Part shown: positions 6,792-12,033 of the stretch, one piece after another | Numbering within the stretch: position 1 is the stretch's first letter | Layout: the number at the start of each line of letters is the position of its first letter | Source: DASQQQ01 sp036390995 | GTDB lineage: Bacteria; Actinomycetota; UBA4738; HRBIN12 | Assembly (NCBI GenBank): GCA_036390995.1 | Contig: DASWAT010000071.1 | Coordinates: forward strand, 1 to 12,033 | Reading direction: 5' to 3' | Length of the DNA stretch: 12,033 bases | Notes under the pieces: generated by a model | The model's database searches: none | What the model was told of the DNA's origin: nothing | Seen by the model: only the letters and a program-made list of their open reading frames with translations | Position numbers and translations under genes: made by a program

Positions 6792-8018
6792 TCAGCCGGG
6801 CAGCGGTCCCGGGCGGGCCAGGTGATAGCCCTGTGCCATGCGGACGCCCAGCATCCGCACCGCGGCGAGCTGGGCCTCGCTCTCGATGCCCTCCGCGACG
6901 ATCTCCGCCCCCACCGCGCCGGCCACCGATGCCAGCGCCGAGGTGAGGGATCGGCGAACCTCGTCGTGGTCGATGTCCCGCGTGACGACGGCGTCGAGCT
7001 TCACGATGTCGGGCATCAGGCGAAGGATGTGGTCCAGGCCGGCGAAACCGGTCCCGGTGTCGTCGACGGCGACCCGCACGCCGCGGTCGCGCAGCCGGCG
7101 GAGCGCATCCAGGAACTCCTGGGTGCCGGGGATCGGCGTGTACTCGGTGATCTCGAGGACCACGCGCCCTTCGACGCCCTCGAGCAGGGCGGCGAGCTCC
7201 GGGCAGCTCGCGGTGGCCGGGGAAACGTTCACGGCGAGGAAGGCGTCCTCGGGAACGCTCGGCAACGCGCGCAGCGCGAGTCGGACCGCGACCAGCTCGA
7301 GCTCGGTCGCAAGTCCGTAGCCCTGGGCGCTGACGAACCAGATCTCAGGCGACTGCGTGGCCACGGTGAACCGGGCCAGCGCCTCGTACCCGGCGACCCG
7401 ACCCGCGGAGAGATCGTGGATCGGCTGGAACACCATCTCCATCGCCTCGGTGGCGATGGCTCGCAGGACCTCCGTCGGCCCCGGCGCCATGGGGCGGGTC
7501 GATCCCAGGGTCGCATCCCCCGCGAACGACGGATCCTCGGACGAGGATGCACTCCCGCCCTCATCCAGCGAGGCGGCTCCGTTCGCGGCCTTCCGCACCG
7601 CGTCGATCAGATCGCCGTCGCGCCCGCCCTTCAGCAGGTAGCCGTCCGCGCCCGCCCGGAGCATCTCCAGCACCGAGTCGGCGTCATCGTAGGCGGACAG
7701 GGCCATCACCCTCGTGGACGGCGAACGGCGCCGGATCGCGCGAGCCGCCCGGGGGCCGCCGCCCGCCGGCATCCGGACGTCCACGAGCGCGACGTCCGCG
7801 TACACCTGGTCGACCAACGTCACGACCTCCTCAGCGTCCCCCGCCACGCCGACCAGCTCGAACGAGGGCTCCGACGCGAACAGCTCCACGAGCAACTGCC
7901 GAACCCCCGGGTCGTCGTCGGCGATGAGGACGCGGACGGGGCGCGCCGAGCTGCGGCAGCCGCCGTCGGTGGCGGGTCCGGTGTCGGTGCGCTCGATCGC
8001 CGCGAGATCGATGGACAT
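6792..8018 (-). CDS. Response regulator with EAL domain (c-di-GMP phosphodiesterase)
   Basis: A 408-residue two-domain protein predicted to hydrolyse cyclic di-GMP to pGpG under control of phosphorylation. The receiver domain (about 27-147) has acidic pocket Asp34-Asp36, phosphoacceptor Asp80 in LVDVRMP, Ser108 and Lys130. A Ser-rich linker (about 148-185) leads to an EAL domain (about 186-405). The catalytic set is complete: Glu212 (EAL), Asn264 (NVSP), Glu289 (EITE), Asp319-Asp320, Lys340 (KLD), Glu376 (AEGIE) and Gln396 (QGY). The loop-6 sequence is DDTGTG where most active enzymes have DDFGTG, so the Phe is replaced by Thr. No GGDEF domain or membrane helix is present, so the protein is cytoplasmic. 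An ATG 18 codons upstream (8070-8072) lacks a ribosome site; the chosen ATG has AGGAG nine bases ahead. No partner histidine kinase gene is in the window. Confidence 0.93.
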   Translation of the reverse strand: MSIDLAAIERTDTGPATDGGCRSSARPVRVLIADDDPGVRQLLVELFASEPSFELVGVAGDAEEVVTLVDQVYADVALVDVRMPAGGGPRAARAIRRRSPSTRVMALSAYDDADSVLEMLRAGADGYLLKGGRDGDLIDAVRKAANGAASLDEGGSASSSEDPSFAGDATLGSTRPMAPGPTEVLRAIATEAMEMVFQPIHDLSAGRVAGYEALARFTVATQSPEIWFVSAQGYGLATELELVAVRLALRALPSVPEDAFLAVNVSPATASCPELAALLEGVEGRVVLEITEYTPIPGTQEFLDALRRLRDRGVRVAVDDTGTGFAGLDHILRLMPDIVKLDAVVTRDIDHDEVRRSLTSALASVAGAVGAEIVAEGIESEAQLAAVRMLGVRMAQGYHLARPGPLPG

Positions 8019-8027
8019 ACCCCTCGA

Positions 8028-8032
8028 CTCCT
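8028..8032 (-). promoter_or_regulatory. Shine-Dalgarno deciding the EAL regulator start
   Basis: AGGAG on the minus strand lies 9 bases before the ATG at 8018. The alternative ATG at 8070-8072 has no such site, so the shorter protein is preferred. The remainder of the 152-base gap (8019-8170) shows no clear -10/-35 pair. Confidence 0.55.
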
Positions 8033-8133
8033 CGTCGCCCGGGTTATCGAGCAGACGGCACGATCCCTGCATGGCACTCGGTACCCGTTTGCGAGTAGGG
8101 CGGCGTGACGGGGAGGCGGGACCCCAGCACGAG

Positions 8134-8151
8134 GGGAGCGGCTCGGCTCCC
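8134..8151 (-). terminator. Possible terminator hairpin after aldo/keto reductase
   Basis: A perfect 6-bp stem GGGAGC/GCTCCC with a 6-base loop begins about 20 bases past the reductase stop on the minus strand. A GGACC/GGTCC pair flanks it and could extend the fold. No T-run follows, so at best it is a weak or factor-dependent terminator. Confidence 0.35.
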
Positions 8152-8170
8152 TAGGTCCTTCGGCCGGGGC

Positions 8171-9154
8171 TCAGCTCCAGGGAAGGGAACCGCGGGCCGC
8201 CCAGTAGGCCTCGGGAGGCTCGGCAAGGGTCTCGAGGGCCTCGAGCTCATCCGATCCGAGCTCGACCGCGAGTGCCCGCAGGTTGCTCTCCAGCTGCTCT
8301 GGCGTGACGGCGCCCGAGAGCACGACGTCGGCCCATGGGTTGGCGAGCGCCGCCGCCAGGGCGACCTGATCCGCGGCCGCACCCCGATCGGCGCCGATCC
8401 GCTCGAGCTGCTCGACCGCCGCCTCGTGACGGTGCGGCGTGAGGCGGCCGTTCGCCAGCGCCTCCTTCACGAGCACCCCCCACCCGGACGCCTTCGCCTC
8501 GGCGAGCGCCGCACCCGCCGAGGGTTCCAGCAGGTTCCACGTGGCCTGCACGGCCTGGAAGGGGTTCGCCTCGTCGATCCGGGCCTCGAGGGCCCGGCGG
8601 ATCGCGTCCGCCTGTCGCGGGCCGCTGACCGACAGACCGATCGCGAGCCCTCCCCGCCGGAGCGCGAGCAGCTCGGCCAGCACCGCACGGTCCTCGAGGA
8701 CCCCGCTCTCGAGCGTGGCGGAGTGGATCTGGTAGAGAGCCAGCCGGTCTCCGAGCGCAGCCCGGCTCTCCCCGACCTGCCGGCGCAACGTCTCCACGGA
8801 GTGGTCCTTCACCTCGTGTACGTCGGCGTCCATGCGCCAGTCGGCCACGTACGTGTAGCCCCACTTCGACCCGACGGTCACGTCACCGACGGCGCCCGCG
8901 CGCTCCCGGAGCCACGAGCCGAGGAACTCCTCCGCCCGTCCGTAGGAGCGAGCCGCATCCACGTACCGAACCCCCGACGCGTAGGCGGCGTCGAGCATCA
9001 GGTGGCAACGCGCCTCCATGACCTCGACGCTGCGGTCCGGACCGAGGTCCCGCGCTCGCCCCAGATCGATGTACGCGGGGCGGCCCAGCGCTGCGAGGCC
9101 GAGCCCGATCGGCGTCACCGCGAGACCGGTCGATCCCAGCGTTCGGCGCTCCAT
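8171..9154 (-). CDS. Aldo/keto reductase
   Basis: A 327-residue NAD(P)H-dependent oxidoreductase of the aldo/keto reductase barrel family, acting on carbonyl or sugar-type substrates in the cytoplasm. The catalytic tetrad is visible: Asp66 and Tyr71 in VDAARSYG, Lys97 in GSKWGY and His144 in YQIHSA. The N-terminal RTLGSTGLAVTPIGLG is the family's usual first strand, and the C-terminal GAVTPEQLESNL (281-292) matches the segment that grips the cofactor phosphate. The start ATG (9152-9154) has no Shine-Dalgarno but a TAGGCT element 9 bases upstream, pointing to a leaderless transcript. Its gene lies 26 bases downstream of the small helix-turn-helix gene on the same strand. Substrate is unknown; a link to the nearby methylamine genes is only positional. 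Confidence 0.93.
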   Translation of the reverse strand: MERRTLGSTGLAVTPIGLGLAALGRPAYIDLGRARDLGPDRSVEVMEARCHLMLDAAYASGVRYVDAARSYGRAEEFLGSWLRERAGAVGDVTVGSKWGYTYVADWRMDADVHEVKDHSVETLRRQVGESRAALGDRLALYQIHSATLESGVLEDRAVLAELLALRRGGLAIGLSVSGPRQADAIRRALEARIDEANPFQAVQATWNLLEPSAGAALAEAKASGWGVLVKEALANGRLTPHRHEAAVEQLERIGADRGAAADQVALAAALANPWADVVLSGAVTPEQLESNLRALAVELGSDELEALETLAEPPEAYWAARGSLPWS

Positions 9155-9163
9155 GACCGGGAC

Positions 9164-9169
9164 AGCCTA
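9164..9169 (-). promoter_or_regulatory. Possible -10 element of the aldo/keto reductase (leaderless)
   Basis: TAGGCT on the minus strand fits TAnnnT, sits in the 26-base gap after the helix-turn-helix gene and ends 9 bases before the reductase ATG. This predicts transcription starting at the start codon, in keeping with the missing ribosome site. No consensus -35 is seen, since that position lies inside the upstream gene's last codons. Confidence 0.35.
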
Positions 9170-9180
9170 CCCAGGACCGG

Positions 9181-9399
9181 CTACGAGGAGCCCCGGGCGC
9201 CCCAGCGGCGACCGCCACACGGATGGGCGCTCGCCCAGCCCTCGATGGCTCGCCGCTCCCACAGCGCTCCGTCGACACCGATCCGGGCCGGCCGGGGGAA
9301 GTCCGCGCGACGCTTCAACTGGTGGACGCGCTGGCGGGTGAGGTCCAGGAGCATCGCGACCTCGCGAACGTCCACGAGCTCGCCGTCGCCATCCACCAC
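9181..9399 (-). CDS. Small AlpA/MerR-like helix-turn-helix DNA-binding protein
   Basis: A 72-residue protein that is almost entirely a winged helix-turn-helix of the AlpA/excisionase/MerR type. VDVREVAMLLDLTRQRVHQL (10-29, with one residue between VD and REV as read) forms the two helices, DFPRPARIG (33-41) the turn to the wing, and LWERRAIEGWAS (46-57) the characteristic wing and third helix. The tail is basic and Gly-rich. The frame is open far upstream but has no ATG near; the GTG at 9397-9399 is chosen because GGAGG lies 7 bases ahead and the domain begins right after it. It lies 85 bases after mttB and 26 bases before the reductase, so it may regulate one or both. Such proteins occur both as phage or plasmid excisionases and as local regulators; no integrase is present here, so a regulator is favoured. 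Confidence 0.75.
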   Translation of the reverse strand: MVDGDGELVDVREVAMLLDLTRQRVHQLKRRADFPRPARIGVDGALWERRAIEGWASAHPCGGRRWGARGSS

Positions 9400-9406
9400 G
9401 TTCGTC

Positions 9407-9411
9407 CCTCC
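9407..9411 (-). promoter_or_regulatory. Shine-Dalgarno deciding the helix-turn-helix gene start
   Basis: GGAGG on the minus strand lies 7 bases ahead of the first of two adjacent GTG codons at 9399. It is the main reason for calling this short gene with a GTG start. Confidence 0.65.
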
Positions 9412-9462
9412 GAGTCCGAGCCGTGAGACAGCCTCGCGGAACGCCGTGGTCCGGGCATGGGA

Positions 9463-9482
9463 CGGAGGTCCCGGGACCTCCG
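9463..9482. repeat. 20-bp perfect palindrome after mttB
   Basis: CGGAGGTCCCGGGACCTCCG is identical on both strands. It begins 3 bases past the mttB stop (9485) and lies 63 bases before the start of the helix-turn-helix gene. As RNA it could fold as an 8-bp stem with a CCGG loop, but no T-run follows on the minus strand, so it is a poor intrinsic terminator. A dyad of this size next to a regulator gene is also what an operator for a dimeric DNA-binding protein looks like. The two readings cannot be separated from sequence alone. Confidence 0.6.
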
Positions 9483-9484
9483 GC

Positions 9485-10888
9485 TCAGACGGCCGAGGTC
9501 GCGAGCTCGCGGGTGCGGCGATCCACGAACGCCGACAGCTCGGCCTCGACGTCCGGATCGATGCCCGGATCCTCGTAGCGGTCGAGGAGGCCCTCCCACG
9601 AGCTCGGTCCGGGCGACATCTCGGCCACCACGTTCCGGAAGTGCCGGAGGGTGTGCGCCGTCCCGAGGAACGTTCCCCCCGGGCCGGCCTCGCGGAACGC
9701 GTCGAGCGCGAATGCCTCCTCGTCCAGGTCGATCCGGGCCGCCAGGATCCGCTCGAGCTCGCGAAGCGCGGCGAGGTCCTGTACGAGCTTGTCGGGTGAT
9801 GCCTCCAGCGACCCCTCCAGCCATCCCCCGCCGTGCAGCAGGAAGTTCGCGCCGGACAGCAGCGCCGGCCACAGGGACATGAGCGACTCCCGCATCGCCC
9901 GCACGTCCGGCACCCGCGACGCCGTGAATGCCCCGCCCCCTCGGAACGGCAGCCCGTAGTGCCTGGCCAGCTGGCCGGACACGAGCATGGCCAACGCATG
10001 CCCCGCGGTGCCGTAGACGGGCTGGCCGCCGTGGAGATCCAGCTCGCACACCGACGATCCGAAGACGCACGGCGACCCGGGCCGGACGACCTGGATCGCC
10101 GCGACCCCGGCGAGGACCTCCGCGGTCATCTGCGCCGCCGCGGCGGCGACACCGAGCGGGGCCGTCCCGCCGGCGAAGACGAACGGCATGAGGACCACCG
10201 GGACGCCCGCCCTCGCGTACTCGAACAGCGAGCCGGCCATCCGCTCGTCGTACTGGAGCGGGCTCACGGGGTTCACGATGCCGATCATCGCCGGCTCTGC
10301 CGCCAGGGCCTCGCGCCCGCCGAAGGCGATCGCCGCCAGGTCGATCACGTCGCGGGTGGTCGATGCCGACACGCCGTTCGCGACGTATGGCTTGTCGCTG
10401 TACCGGATCACGGCCCGGTCCATGTCCAGATGCCGGCTCTCGACCGGCAGGTCGGACGGCTCGACCACTCCGCTCACCGACAGGTGCATGAGCGTCGAGG
10501 CGTGGATCGCCCGCGTGAAGTCGAGGTAGTCCGACATCATGGCGGGCCGCCGCACGCCGCCGGTGTCGAGGACGAACGGGGCGCCGCCGGTCGGTGCGAT
10601 CAGCACGTTGCGCCCGCCGAACGTGACGCTCCGCGCCGGATCGCGGCCCCGAACGCGGAACTCGGACGGCGCCATGGCCACCCGGCGCGCCACGAAGTCC
10701 CCGTCGAACCGGACGAGATCGCCGTCGACCGCCAGACCCGCACCTCGCATCGCCTCGACGGCGGGGCGGTACGAGATCCGGACCCCGACGTCCTCCAGCA
10801 GCGTCATCGCGTGGTCGTGGATCGATCGCACCTGCTCGTCGTCGAGCAGGTCGAGGCGGGGCAGGTCGTTGACCCATCCCCCGCTCAC
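9485..10888 (-). CDS. Corrinoid-dependent methyltransferase, non-pyrrolysine MttB/MtgB family
   Basis: A 467-residue member of the trimethylamine methyltransferase superfamily (MTTB). Such enzymes move a methyl group from a methylated amine to the cobalt of a partner corrinoid protein. Family features include RLDLLDDEQVRSIHDHAMTL (11-30), LEDVGVRI (31-38), the barrel segments IGIVNPVSPLQYD (202-214) and VLMPFVFAGGTAPLG (232-246), and a Gly-rich FRGGGAFTAS (315-324). The frame contains no internal TAG, unlike true archaeal MttB, which needs pyrrolysine. It thus belongs with the non-pyrrolysine enzymes, whose known members use glycine betaine, proline betaine, carnitine or similar quaternary amines. 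The start is GTG (10886-10888), overlapping the stop of the corrinoid gene by 4 bases (GTGA). Cytoplasmic; the exact substrate is not predictable. No corrinoid-activating (RamA-like) or second methyltransferase gene is in the window. Confidence 0.9.
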   Translation of the reverse strand: MSGGWVNDLPRLDLLDDEQVRSIHDHAMTLLEDVGVRISYRPAVEAMRGAGLAVDGDLVRFDGDFVARRVAMAPSEFRVRGRDPARSVTFGGRNVLIAPTGGAPFVLDTGGVRRPAMMSDYLDFTRAIHASTLMHLSVSGVVEPSDLPVESRHLDMDRAVIRYSDKPYVANGVSASTTRDVIDLAAIAFGGREALAAEPAMIGIVNPVSPLQYDERMAGSLFEYARAGVPVVLMPFVFAGGTAPLGVAAAAAQMTAEVLAGVAAIQVVRPGSPCVFGSSVCELDLHGGQPVYGTAGHALAMLVSGQLARHYGLPFRGGGAFTASRVPDVRAMRESLMSLWPALLSGANFLLHGGGWLEGSLEASPDKLVQDLAALRELERILAARIDLDEEAFALDAFREAGPGGTFLGTAHTLRHFRNVVAEMSPGPSSWEGLLDRYEDPGIDPDVEAELSAFVDRRTRELATSAV

Positions 10889-11547
10889 GGCGCCGCCTGC
10901 GGGCGATCGTCGCCCACCAGCCGCAGCGCGAGCTGCACGGCCTCCGGCGCGTCCGGAGCGAAGCCGTCCGCGCCGATCTCCTCAGCCCACTCCTGCGTGA
11001 CCGGTGCGCCGCCCACCATCACCCGCACGGAGCCGCGCAGTCCGGCGTCCTCGAGTGCCCGGATCACGGCACGCTGCTCGGGCACGGTCGTGGTGAGGAG
11101 CGAGGACAACCCGAGGAGCGTGGGGTGCAGGTCCCGAACCGATCCCACGATCGCCTCGGCCGACACGTCCTTGCCGAGGTCGATCACCTCGAACCCCGCG
11201 GTCTTCAGCATGGCGCCGACCATGTTCTTGCCCAGATCGTGCAGGTCGCCCTTCACCGTGGCCGTCACCACCCGGTGCCCGAGGATCTCCTCCCCCGACG
11301 CGAGGAGCGCCGGCTCCACCAGATCGTTGCACCGCTTGAAGATCTCGGCCGCCGCGACGACCTCGGGCAGGTACATGTCACCCGCGTTCCACCTGCGCCC
11401 GATCTCGAGCATCGAGGCGGCGAGGCCTTCCTGCAGGATCTCGCGCGGTGGGCGCCCCCCGTCGATCAGCTCATGCGTGACCCGGACGGCCGTCTCCTCG
11501 TCGAGCGCCGCCAGCGACGCGCGCAACACGGCCAGCGGATCGTCCAT
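10885..11547 (-). CDS. Corrinoid (B12-binding) methyl-carrier protein, MttC/MtgC type
   Basis: A 220-residue carrier that holds the methyl group on cobalt between two methyltransferases. The N-terminal helical cap domain (about 1-85) has the family's MLEIGRRWNAGDMYLPEV run near 46-63. The Rossmann-like B12-binding domain (about 90-212) has VKGDLHDLGKN, in which the DxHxxG motif gives Asp101, His103 (lower axial cobalt ligand) and Gly106, plus Ser148-x-Leu150 and Gly179-Gly180, which line the nucleotide tail of the cofactor. Length matches MtbC/MttC/MtgC carriers. The ATG at 11545-11547 has GGGAGG four bases ahead; the frame is open further upstream through a Pro-Glu repeat, but nothing there looks like the family. 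It is first in a unit with the methyltransferase (4-base overlap), so 1:1 production of the two partners is likely. No cobalamin riboswitch is recognisable in the leader. Confidence 0.95.
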   Translation of the reverse strand: MDDPLAVLRASLAALDEETAVRVTHELIDGGRPPREILQEGLAASMLEIGRRWNAGDMYLPEVVAAAEIFKRCNDLVEPALLASGEEILGHRVVTATVKGDLHDLGKNMVGAMLKTAGFEVIDLGKDVSAEAIVGSVRDLHPTLLGLSSLLTTTVPEQRAVIRALEDAGLRGSVRVMVGGAPVTQEWAEEIGADGFAPDAPEAVQLALRLVGDDRPQAAP

Positions 11548-11551
11548 CGGT

Positions 11552-11557
11552 CCTCCC
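11552..11557 (-). promoter_or_regulatory. Shine-Dalgarno of the corrinoid protein gene
   Basis: GGGAGG on the minus strand lies 4 bases before the ATG at 11547 and fixes that start against GTG codons further upstream in the same open frame. Confidence 0.75.
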
Positions 11558-11574
11558 TCGGGCTCGGGCTCGGG
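11557..11574 (-). repeat. Three tandem copies of a 6-base unit
   Basis: Three exact copies of CCCGAG (minus strand) directly adjoin the ribosome site of the corrinoid gene in its 5' leader. If read in the corrinoid frame they would encode Pro-Glu repeats. The array is short and may be chance in GC-rich DNA, though copy changes would alter leader length close to the ribosome site. Confidence 0.5.
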
Positions 11575-11639
11575 CACCGGCACACGGATCGCCGATCGCT
11601 CCGCTCGCGTGACGGGACAGGAGGTGTGACTCCGGCCGC

Positions 11640-11669
11640 AGGGTATCCTTGTCGTTCGGACCCGAACAA
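11640..11669. promoter_or_regulatory. Divergent promoter region between corrinoid gene and YwiC-like gene
   Basis: Two -10-like hexamers overlap on opposite strands. On the plus strand TATCCT (11644-11649) would start the YwiC-like gene with a leader of about 70 bases. On the minus strand TACCCT (11640-11645), with TTGTTC (11664-11669) 18 bases upstream as -35, would start the corrinoid gene with a leader of about 85 bases. The plus-strand -35 is not recognisable. If both are real the two polymerases would exclude each other. The rest of the gap (11548-11728) shows only GC-rich sequence. Confidence 0.4.
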
Positions 11670-11670
11670 G
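11648..11670. repeat. Imperfect inverted repeat in the divergent promoter
   Basis: The inner part TTCGGACCCGAA is a 5-bp dyad (TTCGG/CCGAA) with a 2-base centre. Flanking CTTG and CAAG extend it outward, with three extra bases on the left side. It covers the minus-strand -35 and the likely plus-strand start point, a usual place for a repressor site. Its sequence differs from the 20-bp palindrome at 9463-9482, so the same protein need not bind both. Confidence 0.4.
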
Positions 11671-11728
11671 CACCGGACGTGGCCGCGGGTCATATCCGTC
11701 CGCCTGGGACCTGCGAGGGAAGAACACG

Positions 11729-12033
11729 ATGCCCCGAACGATGGACGAGAGGCCCCCCGCCTCCCCCGGCGTCCGGCTGCGCATGGTCCCCAAGGAGCAC
11801 GGCGCGAGCTTCATGTCCGCGCACGCGCTGCTGCTAGGGATCGTCGCGGGATTCGTGGGCGGTGGTCGAAGCGTCACCGGCCTGCTCCTCGCGCTGGTGG
11901 TCGGGGCGCTGTTCCTTCCGTTCACGGCCGCGGTCTCGGCGCTTACCCACCGAAAGCTCGCACGGGCCGCACGCCGACGCACCCTCGAGATCGGCGCTGC
12001 GCTCGCGATCGCCGGCGCCCTCGCACTGTGGAT
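11729..12033 (+). CDS. YwiC-like integral membrane protein, cut by window edge
   Basis: The first 101 residues of a multi-pass membrane protein, the only plus-strand gene in the window. A short charged N-terminus leads to MVPKEHGASFM (19-29). The PKEHGA motif at the start of the first helix is the hallmark of the YwiC-like family (PF14256 as remembered). Hydrophobic segments follow at about 30-45 and 50-70, then a basic loop (HRKLARAARRR, 74-84) and a third helix from about 86. The loop's charge would place it in the cytoplasm. The ATG at 11729-11731 has AGGGA about 9 bases ahead; a second ATG four codons on is possible. The family's function is unknown. It diverges from the corrinoid gene and may share its control region. 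Confidence 0.7.
   Translation, partial: MPRTMDERPPASPGVRLRMVPKEHGASFMSAHALLLGIVAGFVGGGRSVTGLLLALVVGALFLPFTAAVSALTHRKLARAARRRTLEIGAALAIAGALALW

Noticed and set aside
9181..9399. Excisionase of an integrated element with tRNA-Val as attachment site
   Set aside because: No integrase, no direct repeat of the tRNA 3' end and no other mobile genes are seen; the tRNA is 2.6 kb away behind ordinary genes.
8105..9799. 564-codon plus-strand open frame
   Set aside because: Runs antisense across three clear minus-strand genes and their gaps; no domain or ribosome site.
9315..10877. 520-codon minus-strand frame overlapping mttB
   Set aside because: Same-strand shifted frame of mttB with an Arg/Gly/Pro-rich product. 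The mttB frame carries the recognisable family sequence.
9485..10888. Possible pyrrolysine-containing MttB
   Set aside because: The whole 467-codon frame has no internal TAG, and the length matches non-pyrrolysine homologues.
9833..11629. 598-codon plus-strand open frame
   Set aside because: Antisense to the methyltransferase and corrinoid genes, both of which are certain; the product is low-complexity.
11548..11728. Cobalamin riboswitch in front of the corrinoid gene
   Set aside because: I looked for the conserved B12-box-like core and found none; the leader is too short and too simple.

Overview
This is a high-GC, gene-dense bacterial window that looks like an actinobacterial-type (Actinomycetota) chromosome. 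Pointers are the thrS plus HIT-protein gene pair, the MWRATIKS-type FtsX permease with its MacB-like ATPase, GTG starts, a tRNA gene without an encoded CCA end, and two genes whose only visible promoter element (TAnnnT) lies 8-9 bases before the start codon, as in leaderless actinobacterial transcripts. Assignment below phylum level is not possible by eye. Nearly all genes lie on the minus strand; only the gene at the right edge is on the plus strand. No mobile element, CRISPR array or prophage gene was seen, and no gene-free stretch exceeds about 180 bases.

Left block (1-6412, minus strand; transcription runs right to left): an ABC exporter-type ATPase (5669-6412) and its 847-residue FtsX/MacB-like permease (3124-5667), separated by one base. 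They are followed after 40 bases by threonyl-tRNA synthetase (thrS, 1155-3083), a HIT-family nucleotide hydrolase/phosphorylase (670-1155) and an alpha/beta hydrolase cut by the left edge (1-670). The last three genes are joined by two identical TGATG stop/start overlaps, so they are one translation-coupled unit.

Middle block (6413-9399): tRNA-Val(CAC) (6541-6612, minus) has its own extended -10 promoter and is insulated from the upstream gene by a strong 12-bp hairpin terminator. Upstream are a receiver-EAL response regulator, predicted to be a c-di-GMP phosphodiesterase (6792-8018), an aldo/keto reductase (8171-9154) and a 72-residue AlpA/MerR-like helix-turn-helix protein (9181-9399).

Right block (9463-12033): a corrinoid methyl-transfer pair, in which a B12-binding corrinoid protein (10885-11547) overlaps by 4 bases with a non-pyrrolysine MttB/MtgB-type methyltransferase (9485-10888). 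Together they should demethylate a methylated or quaternary amine onto cobalt. A 20-bp perfect palindrome sits between mttB and the helix-turn-helix gene. Divergent from the corrinoid gene, across a 181-base promoter region with an imperfect inverted repeat, is the start of a YwiC-like membrane protein (11729 to the edge). The most interesting part of the window is this corrinoid pair with its adjacent small regulator, palindrome and oxidoreductase. The rest is mostly conserved housekeeping.
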